Counted from the first letter of the stretch, positions 50,899 to 62,600 are shown. The stretch: DNA of 64,000 nucleotides from Buchnera aphidicola (Sitobion avenae) (GCF_005082585.1 NZ_CP034855.1:434001-498000); one strand, 5' to 3'. Numbers and translations: made by a program. The notes: a model not told the origin generated them from the letters alone.

Positions 50899-50975
50899 TT
50901 TAATATATACACTTTTAAATTTAATATATATCTATTATTAATACATATATATTAAAATATTGTGTATATATTAAA
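50899..50975. terminator. long nested AT palindrome between convergent tusA and asd
   Basis: TTTAATATATACAC (50899-50912) is perfectly complementary to GTGTATATATTAAA (50962-50975). Inside it, TTTAATATATAT (50920-50931) pairs with ATATATATTAAA (50945-50956) around 13 bases. Together they fold into a 77-base two-segment hairpin. No U tract follows on either strand, so it is either a factor-aided bidirectional terminator or an AT-rich cruciform. Confidence 0.5.
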
Positions 50976-51009
50976 AAATTTATATTATTATAATAGCAGT
51001 AAAAACATA

Positions 51010-52122
51010 TTATAAATTAATTAATATGTTTAACATTCTTCTTAAAGGTTCTGCTGCACCCCATAAGAGTTGATCCCCAACAGTGAAAGCAGATAAATAT
51101 TTTTTACCTATATTTAATTTTCTTAAACGACCTATTGGTATTTTTAATGTATTAGTTACTGCAGATGGAGTTAATTTTAATAATGTATCTCGTGTATTAT
51201 TTGGAATAACATCTACCCAATGATTATGATTTATAATGATTTCTTCAATTCTTTCCAAAGAAAGATCTTTTTTTAATTTAATAAAAAATGATTGACTATG
51301 ACAACGAAGCGCCCCTATTCGCACACATATACCGTCAATTAAAACATGATTGTTAGCACCTAAAATTTTATTAGTTTCAGCTTGACCTTTCCATTCTTCT
51401 CGACTTTGACCATTGCTCATTTCTGAATCAATCCAGGGTATTAAGCTGCCTGCTAACGGTACAGAAAAATTTTTTACAGGAAAATTAATACTACGAGATA
51501 TTTCGGTGACTTTATGTTCGATATTTAACACCGAAAGAGAATCGTTAAATAAATCTTTTGAAACAGCATTATACAAGGTTCCCATTTGATTTAATAATTC
51601 TATCATATGACGTGCACCTGCACCTGATGCAGCTTGATAAGTAGATATATTAATCCATTCAATTAATTCTTTTTCAAACAACCCACCTAAAGACATTAAC
51701 ATTAAACTGACAGTACAGTTACCTCCTACAAAAGTTTTAATTCCTTTATAGATAGAATGTTCTATAGAATCGTAGTTAACTGGATCTAATACAATTATAG
51801 AATCGGAATTCATTCTTAAATTCGAAGCTGCATCTATCCAATAACCTTTCCAACCATTTTTTCGTAATTTTGGATAAACTTTTTCAGTATAAACACCTCC
51901 TTGGCATGTAATGATAATATCCATATCTTTTAACATGTCAAAATTATAAGCATCCTCTAAAACATTATGTGATATATCATTTAAAATAGAAACGTATTGA
52001 CCAGATTGAGATGTTGAAAAAAAGACAGGTTTAATTTTTAAAAAATCATTTTCTTCTTGCATTCGTTTTAATAAAACTGATCCGACCATTCCACGCCAAC
52101 CAACTAAACCTACAAGTTTCAT
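51010..52122 (-). CDS. asd: aspartate-semialdehyde dehydrogenase
   Basis: Asd reduces aspartyl phosphate to the semialdehyde shared by lysine, threonine and methionine synthesis. The start is set at 52122 (370 aa; E. coli 367), so that [15 protein letters not shown] aligns with E. coli [15 protein letters not shown]; ATGs at 52125 and 52170 are in frame but less likely. The active-site cysteine is in GGNCTVSLM, and ETNKILG and CHSQSF are intact. It is divergent from yhgN, as in E. coli. Confidence 0.96.
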   Translation of the reverse strand: MKLVGLVGWRGMVGSVLLKRMQEENDFLKIKPVFFSTSQSGQYVSILNDISHNVLEDAYNFDMLKDMDIIITCQGGVYTEKVYPKLRKNGWKGYWIDAASNLRMNSDSIIVLDPVNYDSIEHSIYKGIKTFVGGNCTVSLMLMSLGGLFEKELIEWINISTYQAASGAGARHMIELLNQMGTLYNAVSKDLFNDSLSVLNIEHKVTEISRSINFPVKNFSVPLAGSLIPWIDSEMSNGQSREEWKGQAETNKILGANNHVLIDGICVRIGALRCHSQSFFIKLKKDLSLERIEEIIINHNHWVDVIPNNTRDTLLKLTPSAVTNTLKIPIGRLRKLNIGKKYLSAFTVGDQLLWGAAEPLRRMLNILINL

Positions 52123-52308
52123 CATTAATAAATACAGGGAGTTATTTACATTAAAAATTATTTTTATCAATATTGATAATAAATACAGTTAAAGTAAAAA
52201 CTTTCCCGCCTCCTAAAAATAATCAGTAAAAATATTAATTAAATAATTATAAATTTTATGTAAGAAAAATATATACTCTTTAAAGACATAAGAACTCTAT
52301 ATAGAAAT

Positions 52309-52334
52309 ATTAAAATAGAAAATTCTATTTTAAT
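52309..52334. promoter_or_regulatory. operator-like palindrome in the asd-yhgN divergent gap
   Basis: ATTAAAATAGAA and its exact reverse complement TTCTATTTTAAT are separated by only two bases. The element lies 86 bases before yhgN and 187 before asd. The tiny centre argues against a hairpin and for a duplex-DNA site. Bound factor unknown; it may be chance. Confidence 0.35.
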
Positions 52335-52419
52335 TTTAAATATACTATAACATCATAATTTTATACTAAAAAATTAAGTATAAAAAAAGTATAACTTTAA
52401 AAGGATACAATAGATTAAA

Positions 52420-53013
52420 ATGACTGAAATTATCTCTACAACGATATTACTAATTCTAATTATGGATCCTTTGGGAAATCTTCCAATATTCATGACAATA
52501 CTAAAACACCTAGAAGAAAAACGACGAAGAATTGTAGTTATACGGGAAATGATTATAGCATTAATTATTATGCTATTATTCTTATTTGTTGGGGAAAAAA
52601 TACTTATCATTCTAAATTTAAAAACTGAAACTGTCTCAATATCTGGAGGCATTATCTTGTTTTTAATTGCTATTAAAATGATTTTTCCTTCTGAAGATAG
52701 TAAGAGTAATGAAGTTTCTTCATATGAAGAACCTTTTTTAGTTCCTTTAGCTATTCCTTTAGTTGCTGGACCCTCTTTATTAGCAACATTGATGTTACTG
52801 TCACATCAATACTTACATCATATATCTTATTTAATTGGATCATTATTAATTGCATGGTGTTTTACCGTTATAATATTGTTATCATCTGGTTTGTTTTTGA
52901 AATTATTTGGTTCAAAGGGTGTTAATGCTCTAGAACGTCTTATGGGTTTAGTCTTAATCATGCTTTCTACTCAAATGTTTCTTGATGGGATAAGAACATG
53001 GTTTAAAAACTAA
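52420..53013 (+). CDS. yhgN: YhgN, MarC-family inner-membrane protein
   Basis: YhgN belongs to the MarC family of multi-pass membrane proteins, whose transport function is not established. At 197 aa it equals E. coli YhgN. About six hydrophobic segments are visible, with IMDPLGNLPIFMT near the N-terminus and PLAIPLVAGPSLLATLMLL in the middle. It keeps its E. coli position beside asd. The only Shine-Dalgarno-like AAAGGA lies rather far (about 15 bases) upstream. Confidence 0.93.
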   Translation: MTEIISTTILLILIMDPLGNLPIFMTILKHLEEKRRRIVVIREMIIALIIMLLFLFVGEKILIILNLKTETVSISGGIILFLIAIKMIFPSEDSKSNEVSSYEEPFLVPLAIPLVAGPSLLATLMLLSHQYLHHISYLIGSLLIAWCFTVIILLSSGLFLKLFGSKGVNALERLMGLVLIMLSTQMFLDGIRTWFKN

Positions 53014-53033
53014 AAATATATTATTTATTTAAG

Positions 53034-53075
53034 AACCTGTTATTAATAAAATAACAGGTTAAAATAAGTTTTTTA
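53034..53075 (+). terminator. 11-bp hairpin between yhgN and pgk
   Basis: AACCTGTTATT (53034-53044) pairs perfectly with AATAACAGGTT (53050-53060) around AATAA. A T6 run follows about eight bases later. It lies 20 bases past the yhgN stop and 43 before the pgk start, so it probably terminates yhgN. Confidence 0.55.
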
Positions 53076-53102
53076 AAAAAATAGTGAACAAGGTATTATA
53101 TT

Positions 53103-54269
53103 GTGAATATAAAAAAAATAACCGAAATAGATATAACAGGAAAAAGAGTTTTAATAAGAAGTGATTTAAACGTTCCTATAAAAAATGGAATTATTCAATC
53201 TGATGCTAGAATATTAGCTGCTCTACCTACTATTGAGTTAGCTATTCAAAAAAATGCAAAAGTAATTATTATGTCTCATTTAGGAAGACCTAAAGAAGGA
53301 TGTTACACGGAAAAATATTCTTTATTTCCTATATTTGAATATTTTAAGGAAAAATTAAAAAATATTAAAATACATTTTTCTAATAATTTTTTAGATGATG
53401 TTAAAGTTAATTCAGGAGAAATTGTAATTTTAGAAAATACTCGTTTTAATAAAGGAGAATCAAACAACAGTGATGAACTATCTAAAAAATATTCTAATCT
53501 TTGCGATATATTTGTAATGGATGCATTTGGAAGTGCGCACAGAATGCAATCATCTACATATGGTATTGGAAAATTTGTTAAAATAGCATGTGCTGGACTT
53601 CTGTTAACAAAGGAAATTAATGCTTTAAAAAAAGCATTAAAAAAACCAAAACGTCCAATGGTAGCTATAGTTGGAGGAGCAAAAGTATCAACTAAATTTA
53701 ATGTATTACACAATCTATCTAAAATTGCAGATACAATAATAGTTGGTGGAGGTATAGCAAACACTTTTTTAGCTATTGATTACAAGATAGGAAAATCATT
53801 GTATGAATCAGATTTTGTATCTGAAGCTAAAAAATTACGTGATAAATATAATATTGTCATACCAATTGATTCTCGTGTAGGAAAAAATTTTTGTAAAAAT
53901 GAAAAATCTGTAGTTAAATTACCTGATAATATTACGGAAGATGAAGAAATTATGGATTTAGGCGATCAAAGTATTAACAATGTTGTTAATATTCTTAAAA
54001 AATCTCAAACAATTATTTGGAATGGACCAGTTGGAGTATTTGAATTTCCAAATTTTAGGAAAGGCACCGAAATAATTGCAAAAACAATTGCACAAAGCGA
54101 CGCCTTTTCTATTGCAGGAGGAGGAGATACATTATCTGTGATTGATATGTTTAATATTAAAAATAATATATCTTATATTTCAACTGGAGGAGGGGCTTTT
54201 TTAGAATTTATAGAAGGAAAAAAACTACCTGGAATATATATGCTAGAAGAAAATTTTAAAAAGCAATAA
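53103..54269 (+). CDS. pgk: phosphoglycerate kinase
   Basis: Pgk makes ATP from 1,3-bisphosphoglycerate. The 388-aa product (E. coli 387) starts at a GTG at 53103 with AAGG ten bases upstream; no ATG fits. [36 protein letters not shown] and [16 protein letters not shown] ([16 protein letters not shown]) motifs are present. fbaA follows after 45 bases, the E. coli pgk-fbaA-mscS order. Confidence 0.97.
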   Translation: MNIKKITEIDITGKRVLIRSDLNVPIKNGIIQSDARILAALPTIELAIQKNAKVIIMSHLGRPKEGCYTEKYSLFPIFEYFKEKLKNIKIHFSNNFLDDVKVNSGEIVILENTRFNKGESNNSDELSKKYSNLCDIFVMDAFGSAHRMQSSTYGIGKFVKIACAGLLLTKEINALKKALKKPKRPMVAIVGGAKVSTKFNVLHNLSKIADTIIVGGGIANTFLAIDYKIGKSLYESDFVSEAKKLRDKYNIVIPIDSRVGKNFCKNEKSVVKLPDNITEDEEIMDLGDQSINNVVNILKKSQTIIWNGPVGVFEFPNFRKGTEIIAKTIAQSDAFSIAGGGDTLSVIDMFNIKNNISYISTGGGAFLEFIEGKKLPGIYMLEENFKKQ

Positions 54270-54314
54270 ATTAAACAATTAATTTTTGAACTCATTTAAT
54301 TACAAGGAAAAAAA

Positions 54315-55391
54315 TTGAATATTTTAAGTATTGTTAAACCTGGAGTTATGAATGGCGATGAAACTCAAATAATATTTGAATTAGCTAAAAAAAAACAATT
54401 CGCCATACCAGCTGTAAATTGCATAGGAACTGATTCTATTAACATAGTTTTAGAAACTGCTGCTAAAGTAAAATCTCCAGTTATTATACAATTTTCTCAT
54501 GGAGGTGCTTCTTTTATTGCAGGTTATAAAAATAAGTTTGCAATAGATCAAGAACACGCAATTAAGGGTTCTATATCTGGTGCTCAACATGTGCATTTAA
54601 TGGCAAAATATTATAAGGTCCCAGTCATACTACATACTGATCATTGTCCTAAAGAAACCCTGCCATGGATTGATGGACTATTAGAAATAGGAAAGAACTA
54701 CTACTTAAATCATAAAAGACCCCTTTTCACTTCTCACATGATTGATTTATCAAAAGAAAGTTTGCAGGAAAACATTTCGATTTGCAAAAAATATTTAAAA
54801 AAAATGCAATCTATTAATATGATGTTAGAAATAGAATTAGGATGTACAGGAGGAGAAGAAGATGGTGTGGATAATACTAAATTAGATAAAAAATTACTCT
54901 ATACACAACCTGAAGATGTGAATTATGCTTATGAAGAACTGCAAAAAATTAGCAAAAATTTTAGCATTGCTGCTTCATTTGGTAATATACATGGTGTTTA
55001 TCAAACTGGAAATGTTGATCTTAGACCTATTATTTTAAAAGATTCACAAACATTTGTAAGTACTAAACATAATTTAAAAAAAAATCCATTAAATTTAGTA
55101 TTTCATGGAGGATCAGGTTCAAATTTAGAAGAAATTAAAGAATCTATAGAATATGGAATTGTTAAGATGAATATTGATACTGATATACAATGGGCAGCAT
55201 GGAAAGGTATTTTAAAATTTTATAAAACAAATAAAGAATTTTTACAGAATCAGTTAGGAAATAAAATCGATAAAAACAAACCTAATAAAAAATATTATGA
55301 TCCAAGAACATGGATAAGAAAATCACAAGAATCTATGTCAATTAGACTAGAGAAATCATTTAAGGAATTAAACTCTTTTAACATTTTATAA
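54315..55391 (+). CDS. fbaA: fructose-bisphosphate aldolase, class II
   Basis: FbaA is the zinc-dependent glycolytic aldolase. The 358-aa product (E. coli 359) starts at a TTG at 54315 with AAGGA six bases before it. The zinc ligands lie in LHTDHC, IELGCTGGEEDGVD, SFGNIHGVY and FHGGSGS, all intact; KMNIDTDIQWA is also kept. It follows pgk and precedes a small hairpin and mscS. Confidence 0.96.
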   Translation: MNILSIVKPGVMNGDETQIIFELAKKKQFAIPAVNCIGTDSINIVLETAAKVKSPVIIQFSHGGASFIAGYKNKFAIDQEHAIKGSISGAQHVHLMAKYYKVPVILHTDHCPKETLPWIDGLLEIGKNYYLNHKRPLFTSHMIDLSKESLQENISICKKYLKKMQSINMMLEIELGCTGGEEDGVDNTKLDKKLLYTQPEDVNYAYEELQKISKNFSIAASFGNIHGVYQTGNVDLRPIILKDSQTFVSTKHNLKKNPLNLVFHGGSGSNLEEIKESIEYGIVKMNIDTDIQWAAWKGILKFYKTNKEFLQNQLGNKIDKNKPNKKYYDPRTWIRKSQESMSIRLEKSFKELNSFNIL

Positions 55392-55419
55392 AATCCTTTT
55401 AAAAATTTTATTTTTATAC

Positions 55420-55445
55420 CGGGGAATAAATAAAAATATTCTCCG
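55420..55445 (+). terminator. hairpin after fbaA
   Basis: CGGGGAATA (55420-55428) pairs with TATTCTCCG (55437-55445), one pair being G-U, around 8 A-rich bases. It starts 28 bases past the fbaA stop. No U tract follows, so it may be a 3'-end stabiliser rather than a full terminator. Confidence 0.4.
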
Positions 55446-55532
55446 AAAAACTACTTTATCAAAGTACATAATATGTATTAAAATAAATCATATTATATGA
55501 TATTAATTACCAAAAAACATACAGAGATAATA

Positions 55533-56378
55533 ATGGATGAATTAAGTGTAGTGAATGATATCAATCATGCAGGCAATTGGTTGATACGTAATCAAGAATT
55601 ATTGCTTGGATATATAGTAAGTCTAACATCTGCTGTTATTATTTTATCTGCTGGAATGTTTATATCTAAAATTATATCAAATGGAGTCAATCAAATATTA
55701 ATTACTCGTAATATTGATCCCACTATTGCTGGTTTTCTTTCTGCATTAATGCGATATATTATTATTACGTTTACATTAATTGCTTCATTAGGCCGTATTG
55801 GAGTACAAACAACATCGGTAATTGCTATATTAGGAGCTGCTGGTATGGCAATAGGTTTGGCTTTGCAAGGATCTTTATCTAATTTTGCGGCCGGCGTCTT
55901 ATTAGTAACACTAAGACCATTAAAAACTGGAGAATATGTTGATTTAGGAAATGTTTCAGGAACTGTATTAAACATTCATATTTTTTATACAACACTTCGT
56001 ACGTTAGATGGAAAAATTGTAGTAGTTCCTAATAATAAAATTATTTCTGGCAATATTATAAATTATTCAAGAGAAACCACACGTCGTAATGAATTTACCA
56101 TAACTGTTGCTTATAATAGCGACATTGATTTAGTAATAAAGGTATTACGCGCAGTGATAGAAAAAGAAGAAAGAGTAATTAAAGATAAAGATATTATTGT
56201 TGGTCTTAGTGAATTAGCCCCATCTTCTTTAAATTTTACAGTACGTTGTTGGAGCAAAAACCATGATTTAAATGCGGTATATTGGGACTTAATGGCTAAA
56301 TTCAAAAAAGCATTAGACAAAAATAATATTAATATCCCTTATCCTCAACTAGATGTACATTTGTACAAGAAAAAATAA
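55533..56378 (+). CDS. mscS: small-conductance mechanosensitive channel MscS
   Basis: MscS opens under membrane tension to release solutes on osmotic downshock. The start is set at 55533 (281 aa; E. coli 286), where MDELSVVNDINHAGNWL aligns with the E. coli N-terminus; an ATG at 55497 adds 12 unmatched residues. Three transmembrane helices end in the glycine/alanine-rich pore helix AILGAAGMAIGLALQGSLSNFAAG, followed by the beta domain (FRPF-type LRPLKTGEYVDLG) and the C-terminal cage. recC follows 55 bases later. Confidence 0.95.
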   Translation: MDELSVVNDINHAGNWLIRNQELLLGYIVSLTSAVIILSAGMFISKIISNGVNQILITRNIDPTIAGFLSALMRYIIITFTLIASLGRIGVQTTSVIAILGAAGMAIGLALQGSLSNFAAGVLLVTLRPLKTGEYVDLGNVSGTVLNIHIFYTTLRTLDGKIVVVPNNKIISGNIINYSRETTRRNEFTITVAYNSDIDLVIKVLRAVIEKEERVIKDKDIIVGLSELAPSSLNFTVRCWSKNHDLNAVYWDLMAKFKKALDKNNINIPYPQLDVHLYKKK

Positions 56379-56433
56379 AAAATATTGTAAATATACAAGT
56401 TATTTTTTAATGTATTTAAAAAACTGGATTTCT

Positions 56434-59400
56434 ATGTTTATAGTTTATAAATCAAATTCACTTAATACACTGTTATTAGAAGCATATAAAATTATTCAAG
56501 AAAAACCTCTTAATAATATTTTTGAAAAAGAAATCTTTGTTTATGATAGTAAAATACTATTCCAATACTTAAATATATTTATTGCTGAAAAAATAGGAAT
56601 TTCTGCTAATATAAAATTATATCATCCTAATGATTTTATATGGAAGTTATTCGAAATAATATCACCTAAAAAAAAATTAAAAAATACTTTCACTCATTCT
56701 ATGATGATTTGGAAAATTATGAAAATTATAGATGATAAAAAAATTTTTGAAAATTATAATAAAAAAGAAGCTAAACTTCAAAAATTTAAATTTTCATTTC
56801 TTATGGCAAATATATTTGAACAATATATTTTTTATCGTCCTAATTGGATTAATGAATGGGAGACAGAAAAAAATACATCAATCATTGATCAAAATGATAT
56901 ATGGCAAATAAAATTATGGATAGAAATAATAAAAAATTCAAAAAAAACTCATCAATATAGTTATCATTTTGCAAATTTATTTTATAATTTTCAAAAATTA
57001 TTTGAGGAAAAAAAAATACAAAAAAAACATCTACCCAGTCGTTGTTTTATTATTTCTTCTTTTGCATTAAATCCTTCTTATATAAGGATTTTTCAAAATA
57101 TTAGTACATATATTAATATTTACTTTTTATACGTTACTCCTTTTAAAAAAAACATATTTAATTTTATACAAGATAATAATATCTTTTTAAATCAAAAAAA
57201 AAATAAAAAACCGTGTGATAATTCACTAATAAAATTATGGGGACAATATGAAAAAATATATGCTTTATATATCATTCGATCTAAAGAAATGAAAATAATT
57301 AATTGTTTCAAGGAAAATAACAATAGAAATTTATTAAACAGCATTAAAAATGATTTATTAAAAAAAAATATTAATAAAAAAAAAAGATTTCTAATCTCAA
57401 CAGATAATTCAATTTCTATAAATATTTGTTTTAATAAAAAAAATGAAATTGAAATACTGCATAAAAAATTATTAATATTTTTTAATAAAAACTCATCTAT
57501 AAAGCCTAAAGATGTAGTTGTTACTTCTTTTTCAATTGAAAATTATATTTCATCTATTAATTCAGTATTTGCATCAGAAAATAATAAAAAACAAATTCCT
57601 TTTTTTATTGCGAATAAATTTTCTAAAAAAACAAATATAATAATATCTTCTTTTAAGAAGATATTAAATTTAGCTAATAGTCGTTTTCATAATGAAGAAA
57701 TATTAGAATTTCTTGATATTCCTGAAATAGCAAAGAAATTTAACTTATCAGAAGAAGAAATAAAAATTTTATATTATTGGATAGAAGAAGCAAACATTCG
57801 ATGGGCTATTGATTGCAAACATAAAGATTATTTATCATTTCCTAAAAATAAACAAAATACTTGGTTATACGGCATAGAAAAATTACTTCTTAGCTATGCA
57901 ATGAATGATACAGAAAAAGTTTGGAATAATATTTTATCATGTAGTTCAATTAATGGTTCTAGAACAGAAATTATAGAAAAATTAATTATATTTATAAAAA
58001 CATTAAAGAAATGGCAAAAAAAATTATCGAGATCACAATATCTTATACATTGGCATTCTTTATCTAAAGATTTAATTAATGATTTTTTTTTCTGCAGTCA
58101 AAAAATAGAAAAATCTATTAAAATGATCCAAAAAAATTGGACAGAAATGATTAATAATAATTTGTCATCTGGTTATTTAAAAAAAGTTTCAATTAATATA
58201 CTAATCAAAAATTTTTTTTATAAATATTATTTTAACAATCATCAAAAATTCTTACCCGATGTAGTAAATTTTTGTCATCCTAATGCTGTATGTTATATTC
58301 CATTTAAAATAATATGTATTATTGGAGCAGATCATCTAAGTGTTCCAAAAATAAATCATTTAGATAAATTTAATTTATTAAAAAAATACCCATTAATTGA
58401 AGATATTAATATCTATCAAAAATATTGCTACTTATTTGCTCAAAGCATATCTTGTGCTGAACAATATTTTTATATTAGTTATGTTGGATATTCCATTAAA
58501 GATGAAAGTAAAATATATCCTTCGATTTTAATAGATCAATTACTACACTATATATCATCAAATTTCTGTTTTTCAGGAGATTGTAATTTATCTTTACAAG
58601 ACAACTCTAAAAAAATCATTAAGCATCTTTGTAAAAAATATAAAATACAATATTTTTATAAAAAAAAATACGCCAATCCTAGTACAACAGAAAATTTACA
58701 AGATGTATTTAAATATACAAATAGAAATATCAACAATAAAAATATTCTGAAAAGAAATAGTTGTACTAAAATTAATTTAAAAGATTTAATTACATTTTGG
58801 AAAAACCCGATATGCTATTTTTTTAATGTTAATCTGCAAATAAAAGTTGATATAAAAAAACACGCAATTAATACAACAGAACCTTTTTCAGTAAATCAAG
58901 AAGATTCTTTTAAGATAAAAAATATTTTATTAAATAAAATAATAAATAATCAAGATACAATGGAATTATTTAAAAAATATATGCTTTCTGGAAAACTACC
59001 TTATGATTTTTTTGGAAAGATATTCTGGAATCAAAAACTAAAAGAAATGACAATGATAGCAAAAGAAGTTATGAAATACAGAATTTCAAAAGAAGAGAAA
59101 AAAATTAATTTAAAAATAGAAAAATATCAAATAGATGGAATCTTATCTGAAATACAAACCACAGGATTACTACGTTGGAAACCTAATACAATCAACTTTA
59201 GTGATCGTATTACTTTATGGTTAGAACATTTAATTTACTCTTTATTAGGCGGCTGTGGAGAAAGTAGAATAATAGGTTATAAAAAACAAACTTGGTCTTT
59301 TTCTTCCTTAACTTTTGATCTAGCATATACTTATCTTTTAAAATATATTAAAGGATATGTGGAGGGTATAAAAAAACCTATATTATTAACAAAATCAGGC

Positions 59401-59652
59401 GCATCTTGGCTTGATCAAGTTTATGATAGAAAAAATAAAATTGTAAGCAATGATTATTATATCCAAGAAAAAGGACATAAGAAATTATTAGAAATATGGA
59501 TAGGAAACAAATATATTCAAGGAGAACAAGAAAACTTTTACATTAAACAAATAATTTCAAAATTAAACGAAAAAAATATAAAAAAAATTTGTAAAACAGC
59601 TGAAAAATGGTTAATTCCAGTATTAAAACATAAAAAAACAAATAAAAAATAA
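56434..59652 (+). CDS. recC: exodeoxyribonuclease V gamma subunit RecC
   Basis: RecC is the scaffold and Chi-sensing subunit of RecBCD. The start is set at 56434 (1072 aa; E. coli 1122), where MFIVYKSNSLNTL aligns with E. coli MLRVYHSNRLDVL; the frame is open to an ATG at 56353 that overlaps mscS and has no homology. Collinear blocks include YRPNWINEWET, LPSRCFIISSFALNP, IPFFIANKFS, LWLEHLIYSLLGG and GASWLDQVYD. Two in-frame A10 runs lie at 57194-57203 and 57376-57385. recB starts two bases after the stop. ptrA, between them in E. coli, is gone. Confidence 0.94.
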   Translation: MFIVYKSNSLNTLLLEAYKIIQEKPLNNIFEKEIFVYDSKILFQYLNIFIAEKIGISANIKLYHPNDFIWKLFEIISPKKKLKNTFTHSMMIWKIMKIIDDKKIFENYNKKEAKLQKFKFSFLMANIFEQYIFYRPNWINEWETEKNTSIIDQNDIWQIKLWIEIIKNSKKTHQYSYHFANLFYNFQKLFEEKKIQKKHLPSRCFIISSFALNPSYIRIFQNISTYINIYFLYVTPFKKNIFNFIQDNNIFLNQKKNKKPCDNSLIKLWGQYEKIYALYIIRSKEMKIINCFKENNNRNLLNSIKNDLLKKNINKKKRFLISTDNSISINICFNKKNEIEILHKKLLIFFNKNSSIKPKDVVVTSFSIENYISSINSVFASENNKKQIPFFIANKFSKKTNIIISSFKKILNLANSRFHNEEILEFLDIPEIAKKFNLSEEEIKILYYWIEEANIRWAIDCKHKDYLSFPKNKQNTWLYGIEKLLLSYAMNDTEKVWNNILSCSSINGSRTEIIEKLIIFIKTLKKWQKKLSRSQYLIHWHSLSKDLINDFFFCSQKIEKSIKMIQKNWTEMINNNLSSGYLKKVSINILIKNFFYKYYFNNHQKFLPDVVNFCHPNAVCYIPFKIICIIGADHLSVPKINHLDKFNLLKKYPLIEDINIYQKYCYLFAQSISCAEQYFYISYVGYSIKDESKIYPSILIDQLLHYISSNFCFSGDCNLSLQDNSKKIIKHLCKKYKIQYFYKKKYANPSTTENLQDVFKYTNRNINNKNILKRNSCTKINLKDLITFWKNPICYFFNVNLQIKVDIKKHAINTTEPFSVNQEDSFKIKNILLNKIINNQDTMELFKKYMLSGKLPYDFFGKIFWNQKLKEMTMIAKEVMKYRISKEEKKINLKIEKYQIDGILSEIQTTGLLRWKPNTINFSDRITLWLEHLIYSLLGGCGESRIIGYKKQTWSFSSLTFDLAYTYLLKYIKGYVEGIKKPILLTKSGASWLDQVYDRKNKIVSNDYYIQEKGHKKLLEIWIGNKYIQGEQENFYIKQIISKLNEKNIKKICKTAEKWLIPVLKHKKTNKK

Positions 59653-59653
59653 T

Positions 59654-62600
59654 ATGAATAATACAAATATCAAAGAAAAACTTAATGTATTTAAAATACC
59701 TCTGAATGGAATACACTTAATAGAAGCTTCTGCAGGAACAGGAAAAACTTTCACCATTGTACTATTATATTTACGTTTATTATTGGGTCTAAAAAAAAAA
59801 ATACAAAAAAACTTTTAGTACATCAAATATTAGTAGTTACTTTTACTAATGCAGCAAAAGAAGAATTATATATACGTATTAAAGATGGAATTCAAAATCT
59901 ATATTTAACATGTATTAAAAAGAAAAATAAAAACACCTCTTTAAATTTTTTTTTAAAAGAAATAAAAGATATAGATGAAGCTATTTCTGTTTTACAAACC
60001 GCAAAAAATGATATAAATAATTCGTCTATTTATACAATACATGGTTTCTGTCAACATATATTGCAATTACATACTTTTAATTTAAATTATCTTTTTGAAG
60101 ATAAAATAATCAATAACGAAGATGATTTATATTTACAAGCTACACAAGATTTCTGGAGACATTGTTTTTACAATTTACCGGAAAATATAATCAATATTAT
60201 TTATAAAGACTATAAAAGTCCAGAACACCTTTTAAAAGATATCAGACCATTTTTACATATGCAGTCAATTAATTTTTCTGAAAAAATTTCAAACAATAAA
60301 GATTTGATTATACGTCATCATATAAATATAAAAACAATAAATATTTTTAAAGAAATATGGTTAATACACTATGAAAAAATCATAAAAGAAATTAACACTG
60401 TACAAATAAATAAAAAAATATATAGTAATTTGAATCTTACTAAATGGATTAATCATATTACAATATGGGCTAAATCTGAAACTAAAGATTATACAATACC
60501 TATTTCATTAAAATATTTCGCAAAAAAAAATATAAAACAGAATACAAGAAATAATATTTGCTCTAAATATATCGTTTTTCAAGAAACTGAAAAAATATTA
60601 AAAAAAAATTTTTCATTAAAAAATATTTTGATAATTTATGCCATAAAAAAAATTAAAAAATTTTTGCTAAAAGAAAAGAAAAAAAAATCTTTTCTAGGAT
60701 TTAATGACTTATTAAATATTCTTTTCAAAATTATAAAAAAAGAAAAATCTTTAAGAAAATTAATACGAAAACAATATCCAGCAGCATTTATTGATGAGTT
60801 TCAAGATACTGATATTCAACAATATAAAATGTTTAATCGTTTATATAAAAAAAGCAAAAAAACAATATTATTTCTTATTGGTGATCCAAAACAAGCAATA
60901 TATAGTTTTAGAGGTGCAGATATTTTTTCTTATTTATATGCAAAATCTAAAATAAAAAAATACTATTATCTTGATACTAATTGGCGTTCTTCTATAAGTA
61001 TGTGTCAAGGTATTAATATGTTATTCTCTCAAAATAAAAGTATATTTATATTCGAAAATATTCCTTATATACCAATAATACCCGCTGATCAAAATTCAAA
61101 AATGAACTTTATCATCAATGAAGTTCCACAGATACCAATTAGATTTTTTTTTCAGAAAAAAAAAGAAGTACGTATAGATGATTATCAATCCTGGATTTCA
61201 AAACAGTGCGCAAATGAAATTAGTTTTTGGTTAAATTGTGCAAAAAAAGGACAGGCTAAAATTATAACCAAAAAAGGTGAAAAAATTCTAACATCTAATG
61301 ATGTTGCAATATTAGTAAGAAATAAAAAAGAAGCTTCTCTTATTCAGGAAGAGCTAAAAAAACTCAATATAATTTCAATATATTCATCTGACAAAAAAAG
61401 TGTATTTCAAACTATGGATTCTCAAGAACTACTTTGGTTACTAGAATCTATTATAGATCCTGATAATGAAAAATTATTACAACGATCTATTTCTACGCAT
61501 ATCTTAAAAAAAATATTGTTTTTATCAAAAAAAGAAAATTCATTTTTTATAATAGAAAAATTATACGAATATTACCGTATATGGGAAGAGATAGACATTT
61601 ACCATATGATTAAAATTATGATATTAGAATATCAAGAACATTCTGATCCTGCAGAAATAAATGCTAATTACATGAAAAATTTAAATTTTTTACATATAGC
61701 AGAAATACTACAAGAACAATTTCAATTTTTTGAAAAAAAAACATCTTTAATTCGTTGGTTTCAAAAAAAAATATCACAAGAAACACATGTTTCACATAAT
61801 GAATATATTAGAAATTTTAATGAATCTCAATCAATTAAAATAATTACTATACATAAATCTAAAGGATTAGAATATCCCATTGTTTGGATACCTTTTAGTA
61901 TAGATTTTAAAAAAGCAATATTACCTATTTATCATGATGAAAAGAATTTCAAAACACTTTTTAATACAAAAGAAAGTAATAAATACTTAAAAATATCAGA
62001 TGAAGAGAGATTAGCAGAAGATATACGATTTTTATATGTCGCACTCACAAGATCTATTCTTCATTGCAGCATCGGAATAGCGTGTTTAATAAAAAAAATA
62101 AAAAAAAATGGGAATCATAGTGATGTTCATAAAAGTAGTATAGGATACCTTATTCAAAATGGAAGATCTATGAATTATGAAGATTTATGTGAAAAATTAA
62201 AAAAAATAAGTGCAAATAATTTAATAGAAGTAAAAAATAATACAGATTGTATTAAAATGCCAGTAAAAAAACAAACTATTTATTTAATAAATAGAAATGT
62301 TAGTATAAATACAAATATAAAAAATACTTGGAATATAACGAGTTTTACACAATTAAATGAAGCAAATAAATTATTCAAAGAACATAAAAAAATTATTCAA
62401 GAAAAATTTTTAATAAAAAAGAAAGAAAACAAAAATAAATTATTAACAATACACAGCTTTCCAAAAGGAAAAAAAACTGGATTAATGATTCATTATATAT
62501 TAAAAAATTTACATGTGTTTAAGAAAAAAGATTGTCATTGGGTTTCTGATATTTTAGAAGAATATAATTTATCTACCAAATGGACTCAAACATTAATTAC

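Noticed and set aside
53303..53764. 153-codon minus-strand ORF inside pgk
   Set aside because: Antisense to conserved pgk codons; composition explained by the opposite frame.
56353..56433. N-terminal extension of recC
   Set aside because: It overlaps the end of mscS, has no counterpart in RecC, and an ATG aligned to the E. coli start exists at 56434.
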